Below are positions 16,435-24,470 of a stretch of 39,443 nucleotides of DNA, piece by piece (position 1 is the stretch's first letter; each line of letters starts with the position of its first letter). The notes below the pieces were generated by a model, which was not told the origin of the DNA, ran no database searches, and saw only the letters and a list, made by a program, of their open reading frames with translations. A program made the position numbers and the translations under genes. The stretch is from an uncultured Gammaproteobacteria bacterium (GTDB lineage Bacteria; Pseudomonadota; Gammaproteobacteria; Steroidobacterales; XN24), in assembly GCA_937924335.1 (NCBI GenBank), contig CALDWW010000034.1, positions 1 through 39,443 on the forward strand. The letters run 5' to 3'.

Positions 16435-18254
16435 AGCATCCTCTCAATATTGGTCTTCGTTTCCGTAAACAGGTCATCCATTTCGTCGACATCCAGCGCG
16501 AGACTACGCTCGATGGATCGGACGCCCGAATCACCGGACGAGAACAGCACCTCACCCATCTTGACCAGGTTCTTGGTCACGTCATAGGCATAACTGCTGT
16601 CGTTGATCAGCGACGTGGCCATATGGGCGCTGATCTTGTCCTTGCGCACGAGTTTGTCCAGGCGGTCGAGAAGTCTGGCGTCGTTCTCCTTCATGTCCAG
16701 CTTCAGTCCGTCCAAGGACAGGATCGCGGCGGAATCATCGCCCTGATCCCGCACCCGGTCCAGTCCGCGCAGGACTGCGGCGAGTTCCTTGCGGATGGCG
16801 TTGTAGCGTTTGACGATCGCCGGGTTGTCGGAGTGCAGATAGAGATCCAGGTTCTTCTGCAGGTGCTTGGTGTCCTTGATGGCCTCGACCAGGTCCTTGC
16901 CGGCAGCCCTAAGGGCGAACAGGTCGTCGATCTGGCTTGGCGTCATGGTCCCCTTGACGCGGCTTATATAGGCAATGATTTCGCTATACAGGCTCTTGAC
17001 GTTCAGCTCATAGAGTTCATCGATATCGACATGCGGCACGTCTTCGGACTGGGCGATTACTTCCTTCAGCGGGCGTTGGGAACGGATGTCGTCCGGCCGC
17101 AGCCGCAGGCCACCGGCGATGATCTCAAAGGCATTGTCATACAGATGCAGTGTCTCCTTGCGTACCGCCTCGATGGCGGTATCTGCAAGACTGGTGGCCG
17201 AGGCATTCAGGTAGCGGGGCTGCGCGGCGGTCCGTTCTCTGGCCTGCAGGGTCCTCTGCAGAAAGTCCACCAGCGGCTGGATCACGGGCAGCATGATAAG
17301 CACGCCCAGGGCGTTGAAGACGGTATGGAAGACCGCGAGTTTCAGGGTGTAGTCGTCCTCCGCGATTCCCACCAGGTGACTGATCCAGTCCACGCCATCG
17401 GTGAGCTGATAGATCAGTGCGATCGCCACGATGGCCGTGGTCAGATTGAAGACCAGGTGGGCGCCGGCCAGCCGGCGGCCATCGACGTTGGAACCGATGG
17501 AGCCGAGGATCGCGGTGATGGTGGTGCCCAGGTTGGCACCGATCGCCAGTGCCAGGGCGTTCTCATAGGTGATCTGTTGTGCCGCCAGCGCGGTGATGAT
17601 CAAAACCAGCGTGGCGTGGCTGGATTGCATGATCACTGTTGCCACCAGCCCGACGAGGGTGAATAGCATGACTCCCGCGTAACCGCTGACGGCATAGGCG
17701 GTGAGGTCGATGTCGTCCTTGAAGGCGTCGAAGCCTTCCTTCATGTAGTGGATGCCGAGGAACAGGAAACCCAGACCCGCCAGCACGTATCCCAGGCCTT
17801 TCAGCTCCTTGCTCTTCTGGAAGATCAGGATGACGCCGAAGACCACCATCGGCATCGCATACGCCGCGATATTGACCTTCAGCCCGAAGCCGGCGACCAG
17901 CCAGGCACCGGTCGTCGTGCCCAGGTTGGCGCCGAAGATGATACCGACGCCCGCGATCAGCGGGATCAGCCCGGCGGCGAGGAAGGAGATGGTGATCACC
18001 GACACCAGTGAACTCGACTGCATCACGGTGGTCGTGACGACGCCGAAGCTCAGGCTCTTCCAGAGCCGGTCGGTGGTCCGGCGTAACAGCTTTTCCAGCA
18101 GTCCGCCGGTGAAAGCCTTGAAGCCCTCCTCGAGACTCAGCATGCCGAACAGGAAGATGGCGACGCCCGCGGCGATGGTCTTGAAGTCCGGGCTGAGCCA
18201 GAAACCGTAGGCCAGGATCGCAAAGATCGTGGGCAGAAGGATCTTGCGGATCAT
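16431..18254 (-). CDS. Na/Pi cotransporter family protein with PhoU-like domain
   Basis: The 607-residue protein has the two inverted Na/Pi repeats, each with the signature: TTTVMQSSSLVSV (QSSS at 79-82) and TVIMQSSHATLV (QSS at 210-212), plus the GANLGTTTGAW and GANLGTTITAI segments. About eight to nine helices end near residue 330, followed by a cytoplasmic helical region (about 345-600) of the PhoU-like type, as in bacterial YjbB/NptA relatives. It likely moves phosphate with sodium across the inner membrane, in either direction. It begins 22 bases after the upstream TPR gene and overlaps the small coiled-coil gene downstream, so the three probably form one operon. Confidence 0.92.
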   Translation of the reverse strand: MIRKILLPTIFAILAYGFWLSPDFKTIAAGVAIFLFGMLSLEEGFKAFTGGLLEKLLRRTTDRLWKSLSFGVVTTTVMQSSSLVSVITISFLAAGLIPLIAGVGIIFGANLGTTTGAWLVAGFGLKVNIAAYAMPMVVFGVILIFQKSKELKGLGYVLAGLGFLFLGIHYMKEGFDAFKDDIDLTAYAVSGYAGVMLFTLVGLVATVIMQSSHATLVLIITALAAQQITYENALALAIGANLGTTITAILGSIGSNVDGRRLAGAHLVFNLTTAIVAIALIYQLTDGVDWISHLVGIAEDDYTLKLAVFHTVFNALGVLIMLPVIQPLVDFLQRTLQARERTAAQPRYLNASATSLADTAIEAVRKETLHLYDNAFEIIAGGLRLRPDDIRSQRPLKEVIAQSEDVPHVDIDELYELNVKSLYSEIIAYISRVKGTMTPSQIDDLFALRAAGKDLVEAIKDTKHLQKNLDLYLHSDNPAIVKRYNAIRKELAAVLRGLDRVRDQGDDSAAILSLDGLKLDMKENDARLLDRLDKLVRKDKISAHMATSLINDSSYAYDVTKNLVKMGEVLFSSGDSGVRSIERSLALDVDEMDDLFTETKTNIERML

Positions 18255-18276
18255 GGTGTGCGCTACGCGCGGCTTG

Positions 18277-20010
18277 TCATGCCGGACGCTCCGGCATCTT
18301 CTCTACCAGCGCCTTGAAGCGCGGGTCGTCGCGGATGCTGTCGAAATCGGAATCGTTATCGATCCAGTCACGGTAGATGGTGCCCATCACCGCCATGCGA
18401 CGTTCGAGCATTTCGATGGCCTTCTCGACATCACCGATGTTCGAGTAGTAGCAGGTCACGTTGTGCAGCACGCCGCCGTCGTTGGGGGCCAGTTCCAGCA
18501 CCCGCTCGATCATCGCCCGCCCGTCAGCCTCGCGTCCCGCCATGTGCGCCACGCAACCGCCCAGCATCAGGGCCCGCTGGTCGTCCGGATTGAGCGCCAG
18601 ACGCCGATCGATGGCCTCCATGGCGATGGCGTTCGCCTTCAGCGCCTCGTCCTCGCGGCCCAGCCCGGTGAGGGCGCCAACCCGCAGGGAGGCCGCCTGA
18701 AACTCGTCCGGCCAGGCTTCGTGAGCACGCCGCCACAGATCGGCCGCGTGCTCCAGTTTGCCCTCGCCGAAGCGCGAGCGGCCGTAATGGTAAAGGGACT
18801 CGTAGTGCACCGGGTCAAGCGTGAGCGCTCTCTCGAAGTGTTCGGCGGCGGCCCCGTAATCGCCTTTGACCGATAGGGCGTAGCCGCGCGAGGCATGGGC
18901 CTCGGCCAGGTCCGGCGCCAGCTCCAGGGCCTTGAGGCTGGCCGCGTCCGCTGCCTCCACGTGTTCGGGCGAGCGATCGACCCACTGCGCGATGACGCTC
19001 TCGGTATCGGCCAGTCCGGCGTAGGCGCGGGCGAATTCCGGATCGATATCGATGGCTTTGCGGAACATTTGACAGGCGAACTCGAGATCCTTCGTGGTGA
19101 GCTGGTGGTAGTACTGCCGCCCGCGCAGATAATAGTCATAGGCGTCGATGTCCCTGGTGTTGCCTCCGCAGTCCACGCAGGTATCCGGGTCCAGGTCCAT
19201 GGCGTCGACGATGCGCTTGGCGATGTCGGTCTGCACCGCGAAGATGTCCTCGAGTTCGCGGTCGTAGCTGTCCGACCACAGGTGGGCGTCATTGGCCGCA
19301 TCGATGAGCTGGGCGACGATACGCACCCGGTTGCCGGCGCGGCGCACGCTGCCCTCCAGCACGATATCCACGCCCAGCCTGTGGGCGATGGTCGGCACAT
19401 CGAGAGTTGTGTTCTTGAAGGAGAACGACGAGGTGCGGGAGACCACCCGCAGGTTCGGCTGCCGTGCGAGCAGGTTCAGGATCTCCTCGGCGATGCCGTC
19501 GCTGAAGAATTCATTCTCGGGATCACCGCTCATGTTGGCCAGCGGCAGTACAGCGATCGCGCGGCGCTCGTCGACCGGGCCGGCCGGCGGTGCTTCCAGC
19601 TCAGCCGTGGCGGCACGCAACGGCAGCGGAGTGTGTTCGCCCTGGGAGGCCGGTGCTTTGTTCGCCACGGCCGCCGCGGCATCGTCCTGCGGCCTGTCCC
19701 GCCTGAGACCCTCCGGCGAGAGATCGAAGGCCCAGGCCAGCACCAGCACCAGCGGGAAGCCGAGGATGGCAAGCGCCAGCACCAGGCGTTCGGTCCAGTC
19801 GGGCAGGAGCAGGGACGGGAACAGCACCGAACCGGCTTCCACCACTACCCAGGCGACGATGACATAGACGATGGCTGCCCGCACGACCTTGCGACGCCGG
19901 AGTTCTCTCCAGAAGGAATTCAGCCCCGTCTCCGCCACTGACCACAGCCCCCGCGTATCGTGATGCTGGTGAATCATATCAACGCTTGGGGTGGCAAGAC
20001 CTGTTTTCAA
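18277..20010 (-). CDS. Membrane-anchored FlgO-like/TPR protein (paralogue A)
   Basis: The protein starts with the RELRRRKVVRAAIVYVI segment and two helices (about 43-64 and 74-94), then a linker and the FlgO-like domain (AIAVLPLANMSGDPENEFFS, VVSRTSSFSFKN, LEGSVRRAGNRVRI, WSDSYDRELEDIFAVQ), which resembles a domain common in adenylate-cyclase- and CadC-associated proteins. The C-terminal half has about six TPR units. No DNA-binding or cyclase domain is present. Such proteins are usually of unknown function and anchored in the inner membrane. ATG 20010 or ATG 19977 may be used; the second lies closer to the conserved start. A pair of Cys in a TCVDCGGN segment lies between the two domains. Two paralogues lie at 24471 and 26634. 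Confidence 0.85.
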   Translation of the reverse strand: MKTGLATPSVDMIHQHHDTRGLWSVAETGLNSFWRELRRRKVVRAAIVYVIVAWVVVEAGSVLFPSLLLPDWTERLVLALAILGFPLVLVLAWAFDLSPEGLRRDRPQDDAAAAVANKAPASQGEHTPLPLRAATAELEAPPAGPVDERRAIAVLPLANMSGDPENEFFSDGIAEEILNLLARQPNLRVVSRTSSFSFKNTTLDVPTIAHRLGVDIVLEGSVRRAGNRVRIVAQLIDAANDAHLWSDSYDRELEDIFAVQTDIAKRIVDAMDLDPDTCVDCGGNTRDIDAYDYYLRGRQYYHQLTTKDLEFACQMFRKAIDIDPEFARAYAGLADTESVIAQWVDRSPEHVEAADAASLKALELAPDLAEAHASRGYALSVKGDYGAAAEHFERALTLDPVHYESLYHYGRSRFGEGKLEHAADLWRRAHEAWPDEFQAASLRVGALTGLGREDEALKANAIAMEAIDRRLALNPDDQRALMLGGCVAHMAGREADGRAMIERVLELAPNDGGVLHNVTCYYSNIGDVEKAIEMLERRMAVMGTIYRDWIDNDSDFDSIRDDPRFKALVEKMPERPA

Positions 20011-20075
20011 TCCCGGGCCGGCCCGGAGTTAAGGTCGTGGCGGTCTCTGCGCGCCGCTCAGAGTCGCCACTGGAA

Positions 20076-20255
20076 GGCACAATACTTGACTCTCTCACGG
20101 CCAGCCTGTTCGCGCCGCTGGCGGCGCCGAAGGAGCATCCCACCTATACGGGTCTCCAGCTGCCGCCCAACCTGGCCGCTGAACTGGTGGGCTGGCAGGA
20201 GCGACCGTCTGTCCAGTGGGTGCGTGAGAGCTACACGCAGTATCGCCGGCCCTGA
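20076..20255 (+). pseudogene. Glutathione S-transferase C-terminal remnant
   Basis: The plus-strand frame ending at the TGA at 20253-20255 reads TILDSLTASLFAPLAAP, LQLPPNLAAEL and WQERPSVQWVRESYTQYR. This matches the pattern of the GST-family C terminus (helix with an Asp, APL.P, then erP..Wv...Y..R). No N-terminal thioredoxin fold precedes it: upstream is the start region of the TPR gene on the other strand. It is therefore a truncated fragment. Confidence 0.5.
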
Positions 20256-20296
20256 CGAGAGTGCACTGAACCGCCGCGGCCGGCGGCCGGTCGCGT

Positions 20297-21247
20297 TCAT
20301 GCCGGTGACCGGCTGGTCTCGCGCACGGTGGCCATGGGTTGATCAGGTTCCTGCTGCGGCTGGTCCCGGCCCCTGCGGAAACGTCCGCCCAGGATGACGA
20401 GATTCCCCGCCAGCGCGATCCCCGCTCCGACGACGACGTGGGCGTCTATGGTCAGGCCTTCGAAGACGGCAGACAGGATCACCGCCACGATGGGGAACAT
20501 GACGACGACGTAGCCCGACCGGTGGGCACCGATGCGGCCCAGCAGGGTGAGATAGCAGCCGAACGCGACGATCGACCCGAAGATCACCAGGAACACCAGC
20601 GACGAGATGTAAGCACTCGACAGTTCGAAGTTGAACGTACGGCCCTGCAGCAGTGCGGCCATCGTCAGAGACATCCCGCCGTACAACATGCCCCACGCAT
20701 TCGACTGGACCACGGGCAACCCGGCCTGCTGGGCCCGCTGGGAGATGATGTTGCCAAGCGACGCGACGGCCCCGCCGGCGATCGCCAGGCTGGCTCCAAG
20801 CAGGGTAGCGTCCGACAGTGACACCGACCGCACCTCCGGCCAGAACAGGATGACGATACCGACGACCCCGAGGGCGGCGCCGGCATAGGTCGTGCGCTCT
20901 ATGCGTGTCCCCAGGAACAGCCGTGCGTTGAAAATATTCATCCACAGCATCGACGAGAAGGCGATCGCCGACAACGCGGAGGTGATGTGAACCTGGGCGT
21001 AGTAGGCGAGGATGTAGTTCAGGCCGAACAGGAAGACGCCGAGCAGCGCGAAGTAGCGGTGCGCGCGAGCATCGAAGCGCAGGCTGCGACCGCTGATCCC
21101 ACACCAGGCAAACAGCAGGGCGGCGGCGCTCAGGTAGCGATAGGTCAGCGACACCTCGACGGCGACCGTGCCCAACTGGAACTCGATCGCGAACCAGGTC
21201 GATCCCCATATGAGTACCGTGACCGTGTAGAGCAAAACATTGGTCAT
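20297..21247 (-). CDS. EamA/DMT family transporter
   Basis: This 316-residue inner-membrane protein has ten predicted helices in two EamA repeats (for example LLYTVTVLIWGSTWFAIEF at the start and GSIVAFGCYLTLLGRIGA in the second repeat) and is typical of drug/metabolite exporters. The ATG overlaps the stop of the upstream small gene as ATGA, so both are translationally coupled. The divergent MocR gene suggests that it exports an amino acid or a vitamin-B6-related metabolite under MocR control; that is a usual arrangement but an inference here. The polar C terminus with Arg-rich residues is cytoplasmic. Confidence 0.9.
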   Translation of the reverse strand: MTNVLLYTVTVLIWGSTWFAIEFQLGTVAVEVSLTYRYLSAAALLFAWCGISGRSLRFDARAHRYFALLGVFLFGLNYILAYYAQVHITSALSAIAFSSMLWMNIFNARLFLGTRIERTTYAGAALGVVGIVILFWPEVRSVSLSDATLLGASLAIAGGAVASLGNIISQRAQQAGLPVVQSNAWGMLYGGMSLTMAALLQGRTFNFELSSAYISSLVFLVIFGSIVAFGCYLTLLGRIGAHRSGYVVVMFPIVAVILSAVFEGLTIDAHVVVGAGIALAGNLVILGGRFRRGRDQPQQEPDQPMATVRETSRSPA

Positions 21248-21438
21248 GACCGGCGACCTCCATCAGCCGGCAGGCCACGCCGGATCGCCCGCTCGGACCT
21301 GGCGGAGTGCAGTCGGCCGATCTCGAGCAGACCGACCAGGAATCCATCGCGCATCAGTCGGGACCGGGCGACATCCGGTCCCGGGTTGTTCACGTGCCCA
21401 GCCTGCGTGTCGCTCCTCCATCGGTAACCGAAAATCAT
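21244..21438 (-). CDS. Small DUF1127-like protein
   Basis: This 64-residue gene has a well-placed GGAG (21449-21446) seven bases before its ATG and ends in an ATGA overlap with the EamA transporter gene, which supports a real start. The C-terminal segment LLEIGRLHSARSERAIRRGL resembles the LxDIGLxRxxxxxExRR pattern of DUF1127 proteins, which are small Arg-rich proteins frequently found beside MocR regulators. It may also serve to couple translation. The family likeness is partial, so the name is tentative. Confidence 0.55.
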   Translation of the reverse strand: MIFGYRWRSDTQAGHVNNPGPDVARSRLMRDGFLVGLLEIGRLHSARSERAIRRGLPADGGRRS

Positions 21439-21486
21439 CTCTCTTCTCCAGCTCTGAGCTGATCACTATCCCTCGTTCAGGATTGA

Positions 21487-21546
21487 CTATACGGTCTGAC
21501 TGGATATATAACAGACTCAAATACTGACAAATGTTACCTATACAGT
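21487..21546 (+). promoter_or_regulatory. Probable MocR operator: direct repeats CTATACGGT and CTATACAGT
   Basis: CTATACGGT (21487-21495) and CTATACAGT (21538-21546) lie in the AT-rich divergent region, 51 bp apart (about five helical turns), and just before the start of the MocR gene at 21554. MocR regulators such as GabR and PdxR are known to bind direct repeats that flank divergent promoters. This site would control both the MocR gene and the small protein/transporter operon. No protein binding is shown by the sequence itself. Confidence 0.6.
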
Positions 21547-21553
21547 TGATGCC

Positions 21554-22987
21554 ATGTCGACGATAGACAGAAACACATCAAATTATTTATATCAACAAGT
21601 TACAGGATTTATCTCAGATCAAATCTTGGCTGGCGTGTTGCGACCCGGTGACCGTCTTCCTTCGCTGAGGCACCTGAGCAAGCGGCTGTCTATCAGTGTC
21701 CCGACCGTGCGCCAGGCATATGTCGAGTTGGAACGGCAGGGGCGCGTGGAGTCCCGACCGCAGTCCGGATTCTACGTCCGTCAGCAAGCGCGTAACGCCC
21801 TGATGAAACCCGCCTCCTGTCGCAACTGCAAGCCGGCCCCGGTCCGTTGCCGCAGCCTCATCGACCGGGTCTATGAAGGCATCCACACCCCCGGTGTCGT
21901 ACCGTTCGGCATCGCCAATCCGTCCATGGCCAAGCCGGCCGCGAAAGGGCTGAACCGGGCAATGAAGCGCATCATGGGTCGGGCCGAGGAGCGCAGCATC
22001 GGCTATGCGCCGTCAGACGGGGAACCGGCCCTGCGGAGACAGATCGCGTATCGCTACCTGGAGCTGGGTGGCCGGGTGGAACCGGACGAGGTAGTCGTGA
22101 CCAACGGCGGTCAGGAGGCGTTGACCCTGGCGCTGATGGCGGTCGCCGAAAAGGGCGACGTGATCGCCGTAGAGACGCCCACTTATCACGGCGCCCTGGA
22201 GTTGATCGAGAGCCTGGGCATGCTGGCGCTCGAGATCGAGACCTGCCCGGAGGAGGGGCTGATGTTGTGCAGCCTGCAGGACGCGATCCGCAGGCACGAC
22301 ATCAAGGCCTGCCTGTTCGCCTCGTCGCTCAACAACCCACTGGGTTCGGCCACGCCGGACGAGCATCGGCAGGAATTGGTCGCCCTGCTCGAAGCGCACG
22401 ATATTCCCCTGATTGAGGATGACGTCTATGGGGATCTGATGTTCGACGGCAGCCGGCCGAGCCCGGCACGGTTCTATTCCGACAAGGGGTTGGTATTGAC
22501 GGCGGGCTCATTCTCGAAGACCGTCGCGCCCGGCTATCGCGTTGGCTGGCTTCTCGCCGGCCGCTTCGAGCAGCGGGTACGTACGCTCAAGCGCGCCTTC
22601 TCCTGTTCCTGCGGCCTGCTCCAGCAGATGACGCTCAGCGAGTACCTGGCCTCGGGGGAATACGACCGTCACATTCGCGCCCTGCGCCCGGTGTTGAAGT
22701 GCAACGCCGAACGCATGGCCGCCCTGATCGGGCAGCACTTCCCCCAGGAAACACGTGTCTCCCGGCCGCAGGGAGGGTCGGTACTGTGGCTGGAGCTCCC
22801 GCGGACGGTGGACGGTGGCCGCTTGTTCGATCGGGCGCTGGAGGAGAACATCAGCACCTGTCCCGGCATGTTGTATTCGCCCACGCGCCGTTACCGTAAT
22901 TTCATGCGCCTGAGTTTCGGGCACCCCTGGTCGGACGAGATCGAAGCCGCGATTCACCGCCTCGGACAAATGGTCAGGTCCGACTGA
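21554..22987 (+). CDS. MocR-type regulator: GntR helix-turn-helix fused to aminotransferase fold
   Basis: The 477-residue protein has an N-terminal GntR winged helix (about 10-77, with PGDRLPSLRHLSKRL and SVPTVRQAYVELERQG) joined to a fold-type I aminotransferase domain. PLP-site residues are in EDDVYG (Asp289, Tyr292) and SFSKT (Lys322), with SSLNNPLG as the conserved Asn region (about 257-264). Members use PLP as effector (GabR, PdxR). A Cys-rich stretch CRNCKPAPVRC (89-99) occurs in the linker and is unusual. It is divergent from the DUF1127-like/EamA operon and probably regulates it. No close ribosome site precedes the ATG, which is only 8 bases from the proximal operator repeat. Confidence 0.9.
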   Translation: MSTIDRNTSNYLYQQVTGFISDQILAGVLRPGDRLPSLRHLSKRLSISVPTVRQAYVELERQGRVESRPQSGFYVRQQARNALMKPASCRNCKPAPVRCRSLIDRVYEGIHTPGVVPFGIANPSMAKPAAKGLNRAMKRIMGRAEERSIGYAPSDGEPALRRQIAYRYLELGGRVEPDEVVVTNGGQEALTLALMAVAEKGDVIAVETPTYHGALELIESLGMLALEIETCPEEGLMLCSLQDAIRRHDIKACLFASSLNNPLGSATPDEHRQELVALLEAHDIPLIEDDVYGDLMFDGSRPSPARFYSDKGLVLTAGSFSKTVAPGYRVGWLLAGRFEQRVRTLKRAFSCSCGLLQQMTLSEYLASGEYDRHIRALRPVLKCNAERMAALIGQHFPQETRVSRPQGGSVLWLELPRTVDGGRLFDRALEENISTCPGMLYSPTRRYRNFMRLSFGHPWSDEIEAAIHRLGQMVRSD

Positions 22988-23050
22988 TGATGCGGAGGCT
23001 CCCGGTGGTGGCTGATCCACAACCCGATGTCTTCTCCTCAACCTTAACCA

Positions 23051-23056
23051 AAGGAG
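23051..23056 (+). promoter_or_regulatory. Strong ribosome-binding site AAGGAG
   Basis: AAGGAG lies six bases before the ATG at 23063 and fixes the start of the small secreted peptide gene. Confidence 0.7.
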
Positions 23057-23062
23057 CTAGCC

Positions 23063-23212
23063 ATGTTCCGGTGCATGACCTTCGCAGTCCTGGCTGTGAT
23101 GTTCACCTCATCCGCTGCGGCAGCGGAACAGGACTATTGCAGATTCATGGACGACAGTGAGACAACTTGCGCCAGGATATGGCGCCCGCTGCACGAGCCA
23201 CGTTTCAGGTGA
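23063..23212 (+). CDS. Small secreted peptide with two cysteines
   Basis: The 49-codon gene starts after an AAGGAG. The first ~21 residues (MFRCMTFAVLAVMFTSSAAAA) form a signal peptide with an AxA-like cleavage site; the mature part of about 28 residues is EQDYCRFMDD-type, with two cysteines (Cys26, Cys36) that may form a disulfide. The stop TGA at 23210-23212 is followed after one base by the ATG of the membrane protein. It could be a bacteriocin-like, signalling or envelope peptide; no family is recognised. An alternative is a remnant of a longer gene. Confidence 0.6.
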   Translation: MFRCMTFAVLAVMFTSSAAAAEQDYCRFMDDSETTCARIWRPLHEPRFR

Positions 23213-23213
23213 C

Positions 23214-23537
23214 ATGGCCGAAGGAGTTGTTTTGGGGTCTGGTGGGTGGGTGCTGTTACTCGGCTGGCCGGCGGTCCTTGCTGCGGTTGTAGCGTTCTCG
23301 CTGGCCGTGGCTCGCAGGTCACGGACAGCCGCCATCGCCGGCTGTCTGCTTGCAGGGCCGATGTTCTCCTATCTGAGTCTTGCCCCGCGTTTCCACTGGA
23401 TCGCGCCGGTAGCGTTCGGTCTGCTCTGCATTCTCGCCTGGCGCGTCAAACGCTCCGGCCGGCTCGCCGTCTTTCTTCTGGCGCTGCCGGCCATGATTCT
23501 CGTCGCGTGGCTTGCGTATGCCGTGCTGACCCAGTGA
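23214..23537 (+). CDS. Small membrane protein downstream of the secreted peptide
   Basis: The ATG at 23214 (MAEGVVLGSG) gives 107 residues with about four hydrophobic helices (around 9-27, 38-52, 57-70 and 84-104). An earlier in-frame start at 23157 would lie inside the peptide gene and is less likely. The TGACATG junction indicates coupled translation with the peptide. Function unknown; an immunity- or export-type partner is possible but speculative. The gene ends inside the left arm region of the inverted repeat at 23522-23577. Confidence 0.6.
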   Translation: MAEGVVLGSGGWVLLLGWPAVLAAVVAFSLAVARRSRTAAIAGCLLAGPMFSYLSLAPRFHWIAPVAFGLLCILAWRVKRSGRLAVFLLALPAMILVAWLAYAVLTQ

Positions 23538-23577
23538 GAAGGCGCAGCACAATCCTCGTAGTGGCTGGGTCAGCACG
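23522..23577. terminator. 13-bp perfect inverted repeat over the gene end
   Basis: CGTGCTGACCCAG (23522-23534) and CTGGGTCAGCACG (23565-23577) are exact complements with a 30-base loop that holds the stop codon of the membrane protein. It could form a stable RNA hairpin for termination or message protection, but no T run follows. Confidence 0.55.
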
Positions 23578-23668
23578 TATCCCGATGCCTCGCGACACCG
23601 CTTGCCCGTGGCATTTGTGATTGACCCTATACTAGGCGCCGTCACACAGACGACGAGGTTGAAACACG

Positions 23669-24238
23669 ATGGCTCGCTTTCCCTCCCTGCCCGAACGCCC
23701 GCACCTGACCGATGTCTTCAAACGGTTCAGCAAGGGTGTCTGGCCCTTGATGGCTTTCCACGATGCGATCCTGCGTGGCGAATCCGAGTTCACCTCCGGT
23801 GAGCTGGAACTGATCGCGGCCTACACTTCTGGACTCAATGCCTGCAATTTCTGCCACGGTTCGCACCGCATGATTGCCGAAGTCCACGGCATCGATGCCG
23901 ACGTATTCGAGAAGCTGATGGACGACCCGGCCCGGGCGAACCTGGACGCCAGGTGGTCGCCGCTGCTGGCCTATGTGCGGAAACTCACCGAGACGCCGGC
24001 CCGCCTGACCGATGCCGACGCCCAGGCCGTGTTCGCTGCCGGCTGGAGCGAGGACGCGCTGTACGACGCGGTGATCGTCTGCGCGGCCTTCAATATGATG
24101 AATCGTATCGTCGAGGGCTGCGGAGTCGTGCCCACGGAGGAAGGGCGCGCCGCTTCGCGGGAGCGACATGAAAGCACGAAGGCGAGTACGACACCGTATA
24201 CGGACTTCGGCAGGATGATCGGCCTCGCGCCGGAATGA
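23669..24238 (+). CDS. AhpD-like peroxidase-related protein (carboxymuconolactone decarboxylase family)
   Basis: This 189-residue protein has the AhpD-type active site NACNFCHGSH with Cys59, Cys62 and His66, and the helical CMD fold. Such proteins are annotated as uncharacterised peroxidase-related enzymes; AhpD itself reduces alkyl hydroperoxides through its CxxC pair. The segment ELELIAAYTSGLNACNF precedes the motif exactly as in this subfamily. It has its own upstream region after the inverted repeat and is followed by a strong hairpin. Its reductant and substrate are unknown. Confidence 0.9.
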   Translation: MARFPSLPERPHLTDVFKRFSKGVWPLMAFHDAILRGESEFTSGELELIAAYTSGLNACNFCHGSHRMIAEVHGIDADVFEKLMDDPARANLDARWSPLLAYVRKLTETPARLTDADAQAVFAAGWSEDALYDAVIVCAAFNMMNRIVEGCGVVPTEEGRAASRERHESTKASTTPYTDFGRMIGLAPE

Positions 24239-24244
24239 TCGGAG

Positions 24245-24265
24245 CTCCCGCCGCGATGGCGGGAG
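24245..24265 (+). terminator. Hairpin after the AhpD-like gene
   Basis: CTCCCGCC (24245-24252) and GGCGGGAG (24258-24265) pair perfectly around a five-base loop, six bases after the stop. It has the GC-rich stem of an intrinsic terminator but no T tract. Confidence 0.6.
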
Positions 24266-24301
24266 TGCTGGCGGCTACCCAGATTGACCTGTTTCGATGC
24301 T

Positions 24302-24406
24302 ATGCGGGATGAGCCTGAAAGGAACGCCCTGATTGCAGAGCTGGAAGCGGACATCGCCCGCCAGCGCGCCTGGTGTGAAGAGCACAAGGACGATCCGCCG
24401 TTGTAG
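24302..24406 (+). CDS. Possible 34-residue acidic small protein
   Basis: ATG at 24302 opens a frame reading MRDEPERNALIAELEADIAR and ending EEHKDDPPL before TAG. The amphipathic, charged sequence looks protein-like rather than random, and the frame is the same as that of the upstream AhpD-like gene. There is no clear ribosome site. It may be a real small gene or the tail of a decayed one. Confidence 0.35.
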   Translation: MRDEPERNALIAELEADIARQRAWCEEHKDDPPL

Positions 24407-24470
24407 CCGCCGAGTTCTTGGCGGGCACTGCCTCCAGCCGTGACATAACGCCTACTCGAGGGCAGCCTGT

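Noticed and set aside
16623..17666. Plus-strand frame of 347 codons inside the Na/Pi cotransporter gene
   Set aside because: It is antisense to strongly conserved cotransporter sequence and has low-complexity, Gln/Asp/Gly-rich content typical of shadows.
18895..19941. Plus-strand frame of 348 codons opposite TPR paralogue A
   Set aside because: The same reasoning applies; the minus-strand protein has recognisable domains throughout.
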